Below the pieces are notes generated by a model. The model searched no databases. It was not told the origin of the DNA and saw only the letters and a program-made list of their open reading frames with translations. From Polyangiaceae bacterium (GTDB lineage: Bacteria; Myxococcota_A; Polyangia; Polyangiales; Polyangiaceae): DNA of 64,000 bases. A program made the position numbers and the translations under genes. Numbering within the stretch: the stretch's first letter is position 1; each line of letters begins with the position of its first letter. The DNA lies in NCBI GenBank assembly GCA_009780955.1, contig WQZB01000007.1:35415-99414 (forward strand), given 5' to 3'. This document shows, piece by piece, positions 49,777 through 58,683 of the stretch.

Positions 49777-50988
49777 ATGGGTAACAACAGCATTCAAACC
49801 TCATGGCCACGACAAACCAGTAACCTCAACAACTCCGCCAACGCCTCGCTTCCCACGGCAAACACTCCTGCGCCCGCCGTGGGAGGGAATCGGCCACTAC
49901 CATACCCTTCCGACGCAGACTGGCAACGCGCTTGGGATGATCTGCCTGACAGGGACATCGATTGGTCATCGGGCTCTCATCTGCCAGCAATGGATCCACA
50001 GGCGGAGCGTATCGCGGAGGTCAAACGCGCGACCGATGCAAAGGTACAAGCGAAGCTCGACGCCGTGCATGACCGTTTTTCAGGACCTTATAAAGTCAAA
50101 GGCGAACAAGCCCCGGTGCCCGCCCGCCCCATGTTCAGAATGAATGTGCCGGACACCCTTAGCGCGAAGAACGCCGAAGACCATAAGAACGAGCTCGTGA
50201 AGATATGCAAAAAAGCTGGGATCCCCGGCAACGTCATAAACAATGCACGCGTGGGGCGCCCAACACCCCAAGAGCTCGTGAAGGTTACCCAGGCTCTCAT
50301 CGACGCCGGAAAGCTGCCAGACGCGGACGCGACTCTCAACACCGTGGAAAAGCGCATTCGTCAAATGCAGTTCGACTGGGGTATTGGTGTGGACTGCGCC
50401 GGTTACGTCAGGGAAGCTGCCGTTGCCGTGCACGGCAACGGCGCGCAGCCTCTGGTCAACGGCGCGAATCGTTCTGGCGCCATTCACAGCATATTACAAA
50501 CTCCCGCGTTCAAAAAAGTCGCGTTTAAAGAAGACGCGGATCCTAGAGTTCACAACATTCGCGACATTCGCACAGGTGACATCATCCATCTCGATTCTAA
50601 GAATCCTAAAGGGGTCGGTCACAATGCGATCGTCCACAGCCACGAGGTCGCTACCGATTCGAGGCGCGACGAGCTTTGGGATCGCGCCAAGCGCTCCACT
50701 GATTTGCTCACTAATTTGGTCACCGGTACTGATGTCGATGGCTTCTTCTGTGGCAAAGGTCCTTTTCATGTGCTGAACGTCGATTCGTCGTGGGGCGTGG
50801 ACCCTGCTGGGGTGGAACACGGCGGCTTTCGGCGGGACATGTGGGTCTATGACGAGAGCACGGGGAAATGGGGCACTTTCCTCCCGGGTAGACCGGTTTC
50901 TCCGGACCAACCGGTATTTATTACAAGCCAAACTGGCCCGTATAATCACGTCTTCAAGGATGCGTTTCGCCCAGCGAGTGAAAAATGA
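49777..50988 (+). CDS. NlpC/P60-like cysteine peptidase or amidase, candidate effector
   Basis: A 403-residue protein without signal peptide or membrane span. The first 40 residues are Asn/Ser/Thr/Pro rich. The central domain has a likely catalytic Cys in GIGVDCAGYVREAAV, the D-C-x-G-Y/F context of NlpC/P60 enzymes. It also has RTGDIIHLDS and GVGHNAIVHSHEV, matching the G-D-[ILV] strand and catalytic His of that fold. The cut bond would be in peptidoglycan stem peptides or a protein amide. Base use looks more A-rich than its neighbours. Its stop overlaps the next start (ATGA). The effector idea rests on missing secretion signal and the coupled lipoprotein. Confidence 0.72.
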   Translation: MGNNSIQTSWPRQTSNLNNSANASLPTANTPAPAVGGNRPLPYPSDADWQRAWDDLPDRDIDWSSGSHLPAMDPQAERIAEVKRATDAKVQAKLDAVHDRFSGPYKVKGEQAPVPARPMFRMNVPDTLSAKNAEDHKNELVKICKKAGIPGNVINNARVGRPTPQELVKVTQALIDAGKLPDADATLNTVEKRIRQMQFDWGIGVDCAGYVREAAVAVHGNGAQPLVNGANRSGAIHSILQTPAFKKVAFKEDADPRVHNIRDIRTGDIIHLDSKNPKGVGHNAIVHSHEVATDSRRDELWDRAKRSTDLLTNLVTGTDVDGFFCGKGPFHVLNVDSSWGVDPAGVEHGGFRRDMWVYDESTGKWGTFLPGRPVSPDQPVFITSQTGPYNHVFKDAFRPASEK

Positions 50989-52244
50989 AAAGTTATTTCA
51001 TTATCGCTTATCTCGTTATTACGGCCATCACGCTCGGCGCGTGCTCGCGTCGTGCTGAATCGACATCCACGGCCGCAACGTCAACTCCACCTCCCGCCGG
51101 TGTTGCGCCCATACCACCATCGCCTTCGACCGAGTCGCTGGCGGTCGCGAGTACTCAGCAGGCACAGCCTAATGCAGCCGCAGAACCACCTTTCAATGCA
51201 CCGCCCGGCACTTCGCTCGTCGCTTCGGGCAGGTCCAGGTGCATCCATGTCGTCGACGTCGCGCCCGGAAAACCAGCATCTCCGTCGCTTCCGGCAGGCT
51301 CAGTCTACCTTGGGTGCGCCACAGTCCCTCTGTCGAGCGACTATCATGGGGAGGGCATACCCACGATCATCGAATGGGATGTTGCGCGAGGTCGTGTTTT
51401 GCGATCCGTAGACTTGCCTTTGACAGCGATGATGCACGTCAAAACGTTCAACGATAACGTGTATATTGCATCAATTCCGACGGAAGGCATGAGTGAAACG
51501 CAACTGGTTGCACTCGATACCGACTTGCGCCCTCGCGAAACACACTCACTCACTTTCAGCATAAGCGTTTCGCTCGAGGCAAACGAAAAATATCTCGCTG
51601 TTTCCTATAGACCTCATGGTGATAAGTTTTACCCACTCAAGATAGAACTCTTAGACGCAAACCATCTCACCACCGTGGCAACAAGCTCGGTCGGTTCCGC
51701 TGATTTGATCCTGGACGATATAATGGAAAGACCCGGTGACGCGCTCGAGTTCTTTGGCGATCAGCTTTACGTTGCTGGCGTTCCGTCGTTCACGAAACCT
51801 CCTGAAGTTCCGTCAGCTTTCAGCAATGGCGCCTCACATAACCTGCCTTTCGTCCGCGTGTTTGCGATGAGCCTTCCTTCGCTCGAGATTGTAGGCATCT
51901 ACAAAAGTAAAAAAGATTCATATTACCCACTGAGACTGCAATCTGCAGCCGGACATCTCATCCTCACAGGTGACCAGGAAGGCTACGAAGAATTCACGGC
52001 AGATCTCAAGCCCATTCGCAAGCATGATGGGTGGTTCTACGCCGGGACGGCGTTCGATCCAATAACAGGCGAAGTCTTTTCGTGCCCCAAGCTTGGTGAA
52101 CCAAACCTCGGTAAACCAGAAAAATACCCAGGAACAGTCACAAACTACAGCGCCGCCTTTTGGACTGGGCTCGAGGCAGCCTGCGTGGCTGACGTGGAGG
52201 GGCATATCATCGTTGGCCGCTTGAAGGACTGGCCAACACGCTAA
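50985..52244 (+). CDS. Propeller-like lipoprotein coupled to the NlpC/P60-like gene
   Basis: A 419-residue protein. SYFIIAYLVITAITLGAC is a lipoprotein signal with Cys at the lipobox. A Thr/Pro/Ala/Ser linker of about 60 residues precedes repeating beta units (VYLGCATVPL, RVLRSVDLPL, QLVALDTDLRPRETHS, VRVFAMSLPSLEIVG, LILTGDQEGYEEFT) that fit a beta-propeller. It is translationally coupled to the upstream gene by ATGA. It would sit in the periplasm or outer membrane, where it could bind or neutralise the upstream protein; this role is inferred only from context. Confidence 0.75.
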   Translation: MKSYFIIAYLVITAITLGACSRRAESTSTAATSTPPPAGVAPIPPSPSTESLAVASTQQAQPNAAAEPPFNAPPGTSLVASGRSRCIHVVDVAPGKPASPSLPAGSVYLGCATVPLSSDYHGEGIPTIIEWDVARGRVLRSVDLPLTAMMHVKTFNDNVYIASIPTEGMSETQLVALDTDLRPRETHSLTFSISVSLEANEKYLAVSYRPHGDKFYPLKIELLDANHLTTVATSSVGSADLILDDIMERPGDALEFFGDQLYVAGVPSFTKPPEVPSAFSNGASHNLPFVRVFAMSLPSLEIVGIYKSKKDSYYPLRLQSAAGHLILTGDQEGYEEFTADLKPIRKHDGWFYAGTAFDPITGEVFSCPKLGEPNLGKPEKYPGTVTNYSAAFWTGLEAACVADVEGHIIVGRLKDWPTR

Positions 52245-52252
52245 AAGCTAGA

Positions 52253-52328
52253 CCGTTTTTTGAGGACTGCAGCCGCCAACGAGCCAACGGCCAACACGAA
52301 AGCGGGCGCGTCAAATCGAACACGCTCT
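52253..52328 (-). repeat. Dispersed palindromic element, degenerate copy between convergent genes
   Basis: Read on the minus strand, it begins at the stop codon of the zinc-ribbon protein gene as GCGTGTTCGATTTGACGCGC. It later contains CTCGTTGGCGGCTGCAGTCC, matching the core of the intact copies, and ends in ACGGTC near the other gene stop. It bridges two convergent genes. Confidence 0.65.
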
Positions 52329-53043
52329 AACGGGCTTTGCGTTTCGTGTTCGTGCTAGTCGATTCAGGGGGCAGCTCGTCGTCGTCGAGGGGTGTGGGCT
52401 CACCAACGCGTACGTTGCTGGGGGTTGCGGCGACGCGGGGGCGCCAGTCACCGCCACTCCGATCGTCGGATGCAGCCGCACCCCATTGTGATGTCGCGGC
52501 CGCGAGGAAGCGATAGAGCACGTTGCCATGGTCGTCGATGTCGACGGCTACGTAGTCAGGACTCTTCTTGGCGAGTTCCGTGAGCGTGGCGTCGGCTTGC
52601 TCGAGCGAGACGTTGTGCGCTCGTGCAACATCCATCGGCGTGAGAACCCCGCCACGTGTGTTCGCAAGAGCAAAAAGCGCGTTCGCGCGAGCCGCTTTTT
52701 CGGTTTGTTCGCCTTCGTAGTTTAGCTCTTTGCCACTTTTGAGCAGGAGATACCCGACGATAGTCGACACCGCCAAAATGGGGACCCCAAAGACGTACGG
52801 CGCCGCCTCAGCAAAGCCGACAATCGCACCGCACGTCGCAAACGCCCCGAACCCGGCGACCAGGCCACCGCAGAGGATGATCCAACCGAACACGCGTGCG
52901 ACGGTGCCGCCTACCTTGGACGATTTACCTGCCATGTTGAGCGAGTTTGACGCAAGCGGCATGCGCGGCGCACCACATGCTGAGCAAAAGGCATTCACAC
53001 CGCGGTAGATGATGGGAGCATTTTGGCGGCAGCGGGGGCACAC
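52327..53043 (-). CDS. Zinc-ribbon membrane protein
   Basis: A 238-residue protein from a GTG. A four-Cys zinc ribbon (CPRC at 2-5, CSAC at 20-23) precedes two membrane spans (VFGWIILCGGLVAGFGAFAT and VFGVPILAVSTIVGYLLL). A cytoplasmic part of about 60 residues looks like a winged helix (ALANTRGGVLTPMDVARAHN; DATLTELAKKSPDYVAVDI). The tail is Asp/Glu/Ser/Thr rich. Function is unknown. Similar zinc-ribbon-plus-membrane proteins are common in this phylum. It is convergent with the lipoprotein gene and divergent from the DUF155 gene. Confidence 0.75.
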   Translation of the reverse strand: MCPRCRQNAPIIYRGVNAFCSACGAPRMPLASNSLNMAGKSSKVGGTVARVFGWIILCGGLVAGFGAFATCGAIVGFAEAAPYVFGVPILAVSTIVGYLLLKSGKELNYEGEQTEKAARANALFALANTRGGVLTPMDVARAHNVSLEQADATLTELAKKSPDYVAVDIDDHGNVLYRFLAAATSQWGAAASDDRSGGDWRPRVAATPSNVRVGEPTPLDDDELPPESTSTNTKRKAR

Positions 53044-53113
53044 GTAACAACCTCGGTTGGTCTTTCAATTAGCACAACTACCGACACGCCACGGCAGTCT
53101 AGAATATCACGCG

Positions 53114-54247
53114 ATGACGGACGAGCCGATGCAAAACGATCCCCAACAGGTGGTTATCGAGCGCGGTAGCATTCTCGCCTACCGAATTTTCGACGTCGGC
53201 GCGACCATTGTGCTCGACGCCGTCGAGAAGCGCGTGTCGTCGACCAGGCGATTCGAAAAGAGCGGTCCCATCGGTCTCGTCATCCCGGTTCGCCCGCTCG
53301 AGATCGCTCTCGGCGATTGCGAAATCGTTGTGCCATTTCTCGGTGCGCGCCTCCGGGGGGACTTGAAGGCGCATGTGTTCGACTTCGGTGTCGTGTCGTT
53401 CGTCTACGAGATCCCTATTGAAGCGGGCACATCGTTCGAAGACCTCGTGCCGTTGTGCGATGCCTTGTACGAAGCGGGCGAGCTCGACGAGCATGGCTCT
53501 GAGCACCGGAGCGATCTGCTCCGGAGGATCGGCGACAGCGTCGAGAAACCTCACGACTGGTCCGAGGCCGAAACGTATACGGTGATCTTCGTCGAAACAC
53601 TCCGCGAACGAGAGCCAGGGCAGCAGCTGTCGCTCGACAAGCTCGCCCGATCGGAAATCGTCGCCAAGCTTTTGCTCGGCGAGACGAGCAAAACGCGGCT
53701 TGGAAATGCCGAGCGCGAAGACGTCGTGCGAAACACGTTTTCGTATCTGCACGACGACGTCGTCGTGGTCGATTGGAACAGTGCCCTGGTCATCGAGCCG
53801 AACGGCTCACGCATCGTGCCATTCATTCTCGAACTCGCGACATCGCAGCTGCTCGAATTTCGCTATTACGACAAGTTGCTCGATATCGAACTTGCGCGCC
53901 TTTACGAGCATGTCGGGAAACGCGGTCCTTCGTTGTTACGCAGCCCATATCGGTCTTTGACACGCAATGTGATGAAGCGATTCCTCGAGATTACCGAATT
54001 TACCGAACGCATCGACAATACCATCAAGGTGGTTGGCGACTTTTACCTCGCACGTGTCTACCTCTCCGCCATCGGGCGATTCCGCGTACCCGACTGGCGC
54101 GAAAGCGTAGAAACGAAACTCCGGCTTGTGGCGCGCGTCTACCAGCTACTCAAGGGCGACGTGGATACTTCGCGCGCCCAGTTCCTCGAGCTGATCGTCA
54201 TCTTCCTCATTCTCGCCGAAGTGATCGCGGCGCTTCGACACCACTGA
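53114..54247 (+). CDS. RMD1/YagE-family (DUF155) protein
   Basis: A 377-residue protein matching the DUF155 family, which includes yeast Rmd1 and mitochondrial RMND1. Blocks are RIFDVGATIVLDAVEKRV and FVYEIPIEAGTSFEDLVPL in the N-terminal half. LATSQLLEFRYYDKLLDIEL and DNTIKVVGDFYLARVYLSA follow in the C-terminal half. One C-terminal membrane span follows (FLELIVIFLILAEVIAALRHH). The biochemical role is unknown. The ATG at 53114 is used. Its last 102 bases are also read on the other strand by the EamA gene. Confidence 0.88.
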   Translation: MTDEPMQNDPQQVVIERGSILAYRIFDVGATIVLDAVEKRVSSTRRFEKSGPIGLVIPVRPLEIALGDCEIVVPFLGARLRGDLKAHVFDFGVVSFVYEIPIEAGTSFEDLVPLCDALYEAGELDEHGSEHRSDLLRRIGDSVEKPHDWSEAETYTVIFVETLREREPGQQLSLDKLARSEIVAKLLLGETSKTRLGNAEREDVVRNTFSYLHDDVVVVDWNSALVIEPNGSRIVPFILELATSQLLEFRYYDKLLDIELARLYEHVGKRGPSLLRSPYRSLTRNVMKRFLEITEFTERIDNTIKVVGDFYLARVYLSAIGRFRVPDWRESVETKLRLVARVYQLLKGDVDTSRAQFLELIVIFLILAEVIAALRHH

Positions 54248-55339
54248 CCACGCAAAGTCATTTCCGCAGTCGCCAAAGTCGCCGCTGCATACTTCGGCAA
54301 GAACGACTGAATGTCCTTCCGGTAGTTGTTTTCGTCGGGGCTCACGACAAGGCGTGCGATCGGCTGCTGGCTCGACCCTGCTTGGACCAAGAACCGCCGC
54401 GCTCATAACACCTGCAGCGATGAGGGCGGTCGCGCAGATTGTGCCAAAACCAAGCGGCTCGCCGCCGACAAGGGCTCCGAGCAACACGGCAACCACGGGG
54501 TTGACGTAGGCGTGGCTCATCGCCACCGAGGGCCGCGCATTACGGAGCAGCCACACGTACGCAGAAAAGCCGATGAGCGAGCCGAAAATAACGAGCCAGA
54601 GCCACGCAAAAATGGCGCCAGGACCAATGTGCAAAGGCAGCGACTCGCCAACGAGGGCACTTACGCCGAGCATGGAAACGCCGCCGGTCAGCATTTGCGC
54701 GCCGGAACTCGCGAGACCTGCCTCTTTGCCTTCGGCCGTAACGAGCAGCGAGCCAAGTGCGAACGTTACCGGCGACAGCACGATGAGCAAACCCCGGGCG
54801 CCCACGCCTACGAAGGAGGAGCCGGCGCCAAGCACGACGACACCGAGAATGCCGAGCACCATGCCGATGACTTCGCCGCGATGAGGTTTCTCTCCACGAA
54901 ATGCGGAAACGATGGCCACCACGAGCGGAGTTGTCGCGCAAATGGTGGCGGCCACGCTCGAGGGCATTTTTTCTTCGGCGAATACGATAAATCCATTGCC
55001 ACCAAGAAAAAGGAGTATGCCGGCGGGAATGGCAATCAGCCAGGAGCGCCGGCTCGGCCCCGGCTCACCTCGCAATCTTGCAAAGCCGAGAATCGCAATG
55101 CCGGCGACGACGAAACGTGCGCCAGCTAGCCCGAAAGGTGGCATCTCGGTGACCGCTACGCGCATGGCAAGATACGTCGATCCCCAAAGAAACCATATCG
55201 CCGCGACCGCAAGGACGAAACGGCGATCGAGCTTTGCGATGCGCGCAACGGCAGTGCGCAAATTATCTAGAAAGACGCGTAGAAAAGACGAATTGGGAGC
55301 GAGCCCGCCCCTGACGAGCTTAGTTGAAAGACCCTCCAT
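54146..55339 (-). CDS. EamA-family (drug/metabolite) transporter with unusual C-terminal extension
   Basis: A 397-residue protein with about ten membrane spans in two EamA repeats, including AAIWFLWGSTYLAMRVAV in the first and IFGSLIGFSAYVWLLRNARP in the second. These match YedA/RhaT-like exporters. The membrane part ends near residue 315 with ATALIAAGVMSAAVLGPS. About 75 extra hydrophilic residues follow, running through the end of the convergent DUF155 gene. That tail may mark a lost stop or a frameshift rather than a real domain. The ATG at 55339 is used. Substrate is unknown. Confidence 0.83.
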   Translation of the reverse strand: MEGLSTKLVRGGLAPNSSFLRVFLDNLRTAVARIAKLDRRFVLAVAAIWFLWGSTYLAMRVAVTEMPPFGLAGARFVVAGIAILGFARLRGEPGPSRRSWLIAIPAGILLFLGGNGFIVFAEEKMPSSVAATICATTPLVVAIVSAFRGEKPHRGEVIGMVLGILGVVVLGAGSSFVGVGARGLLIVLSPVTFALGSLLVTAEGKEAGLASSGAQMLTGGVSMLGVSALVGESLPLHIGPGAIFAWLWLVIFGSLIGFSAYVWLLRNARPSVAMSHAYVNPVVAVLLGALVGGEPLGFGTICATALIAAGVMSAAVLGPSRVEPAADRTPCREPRRKQLPEGHSVVLAEVCSGDFGDCGNDFAWSVVSKRRDHFGENEEDDDQLEELGARSIHVALE

Positions 55340-55474
55340 GGACGCCACAGCATGCCGCGCAATGCACCACTCGTACAGAGTTGCGCCGAGCGCATGTGGC
55401 TATTTTTCCTTAGCTTAGCAGCAGGGTAACGTCCGAGCATGCTGCTTGCCGCATCATGCTAGGGTCAGCACATT

Positions 55475-56716
55475 ATGCCAGGCTCTGCGCAACCTACATC
55501 TTTCCCAAAAAGCGACATCAAGATTCTTTTGCTTGAGAATGTGCACCAAAGCGCACATGAGATTTTCCGACATGAGGGTTTCCAGATCGAGGCCATTGGC
55601 GGTGCGTTGTCCGAAGACGAGCTCGTTGCCAAGCTCGAAAGCGGCGTGCACCTTCTTGGCATTCGCAGCAAAACACGCGTCACCGAGCGCGCCCTTGCGG
55701 CGGGCAAACGCCTCTTGTCGATTGGTGCATTCTGCATTGGTACGAACCAGATCGATCTCGAGGCGGCCAAGGTTCGCGGCGTGCCAGTTTTCAATGCACC
55801 ATTCAGCAACACGCGCAGCGTTGCCGAGCTGGTCATTGGCGAGATTGTCATGCTTTCCCGGCAGCTTGGCGATCGCTCACGCGAGGTGCACGAAGGCAAG
55901 TGGCGTAAGATTGCGACGAACTCATTCGAGGTTCGCGGGAAAACACTCGGCATCATTGGCTATGGCCATATCGGTTCGCAGGTCGGTGTGCTTGCCGAGG
56001 CCATGGGAATGCGCGTGATATCGTATGACATTCGCCCAACCTTGCCGATGGGCAACAACAAGTCGGTCAATTCGCTCGAGGCCCTGCTTCGCACGAGCGA
56101 TTTCGTCACGCTGCATGTCCCGGAAACGCCGCAAACGAAAAATATGATGGGTGAAAGCGAACTCGGGAAAATGAAAGAAGGCGCCTGCCTGCTCAACTTG
56201 AGCCGGGGCACCGTGGTCGATGTGGAAGCGCTCGCACAAGCAATCAAGAACAAAAAACTCGGCGGCGCCGCGCTCGATGTCTATCCCGAAGAGCCAGAAA
56301 AAAACTCCGACGACTTCAAAAGCATTTTGCGCGGGTTACCCAACCTGGTGCTTACGCCGCACATTGGCGGGTCGACGTCCGAAGCGCAAGAAGCCATTGG
56401 CCGCGAAGTGGCGAATGTTTTGGCTCGCTTCACGAACACGGGCGCCACCACGGGCGCGGTGAACTTCCCCGCTGTCGACTTGCCTATGGCCGAGGGCGCG
56501 CACCGCGTGCTCAATGTGCATCGCAACGTGCCTGGTGTTTTGCGCGACATTCTCAAGCTTGTGTCGGACCGAAACGCGAACGTGATCGCACAACAGCTCG
56601 CAACCGATCCGACGATTGGCTACCTCATTATGGACCTCGACAAGGAGGTCGCGGGTGACGTTCGCAACGCCATCGCGGTGTTGGATACCTCCATCCGAAC
56701 GCGAATGTTATTCTAG
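55475..56716 (+). CDS. serA: D-3-phosphoglycerate dehydrogenase, ACT-domain type
   Basis: A 413-residue enzyme close in length to E. coli SerA (410). The Rossmann motif is GKTLGIIGYGHIGSQVGVLA. LHVPETPQTKNMMG, LLNLSRGTVVD (catalytic Arg region), DVYPEEPE (Glu) and LTPHIGGSTSEAQEAIG (catalytic His) follow. The last 80 residues form an ACT domain (VHRNVPGVLRDILKLVSDRN) that binds serine in the feedback-sensitive enzymes. It catalyses the first step of serine synthesis. It is convergent with arfB across a repeat composite. Confidence 0.95.
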   Translation: MPGSAQPTSFPKSDIKILLLENVHQSAHEIFRHEGFQIEAIGGALSEDELVAKLESGVHLLGIRSKTRVTERALAAGKRLLSIGAFCIGTNQIDLEAAKVRGVPVFNAPFSNTRSVAELVIGEIVMLSRQLGDRSREVHEGKWRKIATNSFEVRGKTLGIIGYGHIGSQVGVLAEAMGMRVISYDIRPTLPMGNNKSVNSLEALLRTSDFVTLHVPETPQTKNMMGESELGKMKEGACLLNLSRGTVVDVEALAQAIKNKKLGGAALDVYPEEPEKNSDDFKSILRGLPNLVLTPHIGGSTSEAQEAIGREVANVLARFTNTGATTGAVNFPAVDLPMAEGAHRVLNVHRNVPGVLRDILKLVSDRNANVIAQQLATDPTIGYLIMDLDKEVAGDVRNAIAVLDTSIRTRMLF

Positions 56717-56857
56717 AGCGGTTTCAGGTGACGTGAGTGTGAGCTTCGAGGTGGGGCAGACACGGGGGTCTGCCCCTACACGCAATCGCCAACCAAACGC
56801 GTATTCGTAATTACCAACCAAACGCATTCTTGTAGGGGCGGCCCCCTGTGGCCGCCC
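56714..56857. repeat. Composite repeat between serA and arfB
   Basis: A degenerate element end (AGAGCGGTTTCAGGTGACGT) at the serA stop leads into two palindromes: GGGCAGACACGGGGGTCTGC with CCCTAC (56754-56779) and GTAGGGGCGGCCCCCTGTGG with CCGCCC (56832-56857). The middle has a tandem CCAACCAAACGC. The layout copies the fbp/queE junction at 21663-21772. Confidence 0.65.
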
Positions 56858-56858
56858 T

Positions 56859-57296
56859 TTACTCGCTTTGAAGGGCATCTACGGCGCGCCGTCCTGCTTT
56901 CTTCTCGCCCACAATTTTTTTTGCGGCGATGCGCCGGCGCTTCGAGCCTAATGTGGGCTTGGTGGGCTTGCGCATTTTCGGCACGACGAGCGCCTGTTGG
57001 ATGATTGTGCGTAGCTTGCTGCGTGCATCGGCAAGATTTTGCGTCTGATCACGCGTTTTCTGGCTTGTAATGCAAACCCGGCCTTCGCTGTCGAGCAAGT
57101 TTCGGGCAAGCGTGCGAAGTCGTTTTTTTGCTGCATCAGGAAGTGCAACGGTTGACTCGAAATCGAACGAAAGCTCGATTTTCGAGGCAACCTTGTTCAC
57201 GTTCTGACCGCCTGGTCCTGAGGCGCGCACGGCAACCCACTCGACGTCGCTGCTGGGCAACGTGATCTTGCTGTTGATGACGAGCGGTACACTCAT
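56859..57296 (-). CDS. arfB: Alternative ribosome-rescue factor B (YaeJ/ArfB)
   Basis: A 145-residue protein. The peptidyl-hydrolase motif GGQ appears in ASGPGGQNVNKVASKIELS. A basic C-terminal tail follows (RKPTKPTLGSKRRRIAAK and GEKKAGRRAV), which in ArfB enters the empty mRNA channel. It lacks the codon-reading domains of full release factors. It frees ribosomes stalled at the 3' end of broken mRNA. The stop codon lies directly at the edge of a GTAGGGGC palindrome. Confidence 0.92.
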   Translation of the reverse strand: MSVPLVINSKITLPSSDVEWVAVRASGPGGQNVNKVASKIELSFDFESTVALPDAAKKRLRTLARNLLDSEGRVCITSQKTRDQTQNLADARSKLRTIIQQALVVPKMRKPTKPTLGSKRRRIAAKKIVGEKKAGRRAVDALQSE

Positions 57297-57314
57297 GCAG
57301 GTTCTCAGAGGCTC

Positions 57315-57950
57315 TTAGCGGTGTCCGTGACCACCACCGCCTCGGCCGCCACCGCCACCGCGAACCGAGCCACCACCACGTGGACCGCCGCCGCGAACCG
57401 GGCCGCCACCACGGACTACACCACCGCCGCGAACCACGCCGCCGCCTCGTGGACCACCGCCGCGAACTACGACGCCACCACGTGGACCGCCGCGGTATGC
57501 GCCGCCCACGTAACCGCGACCACCATAGCGTGGCCCAACATAGCGCGGCCCGCGGTAGATGTGAGGACCACTAACCCAGCGCGCGCCCGCCCACACCCGC
57601 GGAGCGCCCCACGGACGATGGACCCACGGCCCGACAAAGAACGGTCCCCACCCCCATGGCGATGCGTACCAAGTCCAACCGTACGAAGGAGTGTAAACAT
57701 AGACATACGGCTGGGACGCAACCTCGTACGTGCTTGTGCCGTCAGGCACCCAAATCCATCCGTACGAATCTGTGTAAACCCACTGCCCCTGCTGCACCGG
57801 AGCTGCTTGCGCAGCTGGCGCTTGTGCCTGGGGAGCGGGCGGCGGTTCCGCGGGCTGCTGCTCTTCTACGGTTATGTCGTCTTGTGCGAAGGCAGAGGCC
57901 GGAACCAAGAAGCTTAGCGCGAGCACGATCTGCGGTACGAGCGTCTTCAT
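57315..57950 (-). CDS. Secreted aromatic and Gly/Arg-rich protein
   Basis: A 211-residue protein. The signal peptide is MKTLVPQIVLALSFLVPASA with FAQ. A Pro/Ala/Gln linker follows. Aromatic units with Trp and Tyr (YGWIWVPDG, YGWTWYASPWGWGPF) resemble YXWGXW-type envelope proteins. The last third is RGGGPRGG-type low complexity. It is probably an envelope or extracellular structural protein. The repeated CCACC/GGTGG base pattern on the + strand is simply this coding. The ATG at 57950 is used. Confidence 0.8.
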   Translation of the reverse strand: MKTLVPQIVLALSFLVPASAFAQDDITVEEQQPAEPPPAPQAQAPAAQAAPVQQGQWVYTDSYGWIWVPDGTSTYEVASQPYVYVYTPSYGWTWYASPWGWGPFFVGPWVHRPWGAPRVWAGARWVSGPHIYRGPRYVGPRYGGRGYVGGAYRGGPRGGVVVRGGGPRGGGVVRGGGVVRGGGPVRGGGPRGGGSVRGGGGGRGGGGHGHR

Positions 57951-58085
57951 GACCGGTTTCCTCACTTCTTAGGAAGCATAACGCATGCTGCGGAACAATC
58001 TTCCAGTTATCCTACCTAATCAGTCGGTTCTGTTGGTGCCGCTTTCTTTCATGGCTCGGCTCACGCATCAGTCTAAGCTCGCGTT

Positions 58086-58601
58086 GTGGCAAGCGTGACA
58101 AGCTATGAAGTTCGGAAAATGAGGCGCGCCGATCTCGAGGCGGTGGGTGTGCTTGCAGGGCGGCTCGTGCGCATGCATCACGAGTTCGATGCAAAGCGGT
58201 TTTTGGATCTCGCCAATCCCGAAGCCGGTTACGCTCGGTACTTCGCGTCGGAAATCGATCGCAACGAAGTCGTTTTGCTTGTTGCTGTTGCCAAGTCGTT
58301 GGCAGGTGCCGAAAAGGCGGTGCAGGCGATCGTAGGTTACGCGTACGCGCGGCTCGAACCGCGTAGTTACAACGAGCTACTCGATGCGTGTGGCAAGCTC
58401 CATGATGTTTATGTCGACGAAGCTTGGCGTGGCCGCGGGGTGGGCAGTGGGCTTGTGCGCGAAGCCGTGGCAAGGCTAGAGGCGTTGGGGGCTCCGCGCG
58501 TTGTGCTGCTCACGGCCGAGGGTAATGCGGCGGCGCAGAAGATGTTTGCTCGTCTTGGCTTTCGCACGACCATGCTGGAGATGACGCGCGAAGCAACTTG
58601 A
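58086..58601 (+). CDS. GNAT-family N-acetyltransferase
   Basis: A 171-residue single-domain acetyltransferase from a GTG. The acetyl-CoA P-loop motif is VDEAWRGRGVGSGLVREAVA (R-x-x-G-x-G). VLLTAEGNAAAQKMFARLGF is the motif B/C region. The substrate may be an amine or protein N-terminus and is not predictable. It is divergent from the Gly-rich secreted protein gene. Confidence 0.88.
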   Translation: MASVTSYEVRKMRRADLEAVGVLAGRLVRMHHEFDAKRFLDLANPEAGYARYFASEIDRNEVVLLVAVAKSLAGAEKAVQAIVGYAYARLEPRSYNELLDACGKLHDVYVDEAWRGRGVGSGLVREAVARLEALGAPRVVLLTAEGNAAAQKMFARLGFRTTMLEMTREAT

Positions 58602-58683
58602 GAGTGATCTAGAATTTTACAGCCTCGCTGCTGTCCCCATTTTTTATTCTTTCTTCGCGCATCGACGCAACCTGCGACCGAAA

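Noticed and set aside
54326..55129. 267-codon plus-strand frame
   Set aside because: It is antisense to the EamA membrane domain, which has clear transmembrane periodicity. The plus-strand product has none.
57321..57917. Tandem CCACC/GCCGC-rich plus-strand repeat considered as a satellite
   Set aside because: It is the reverse complement of the RGGG-type low-complexity tail of the secreted protein at 57315-57950.
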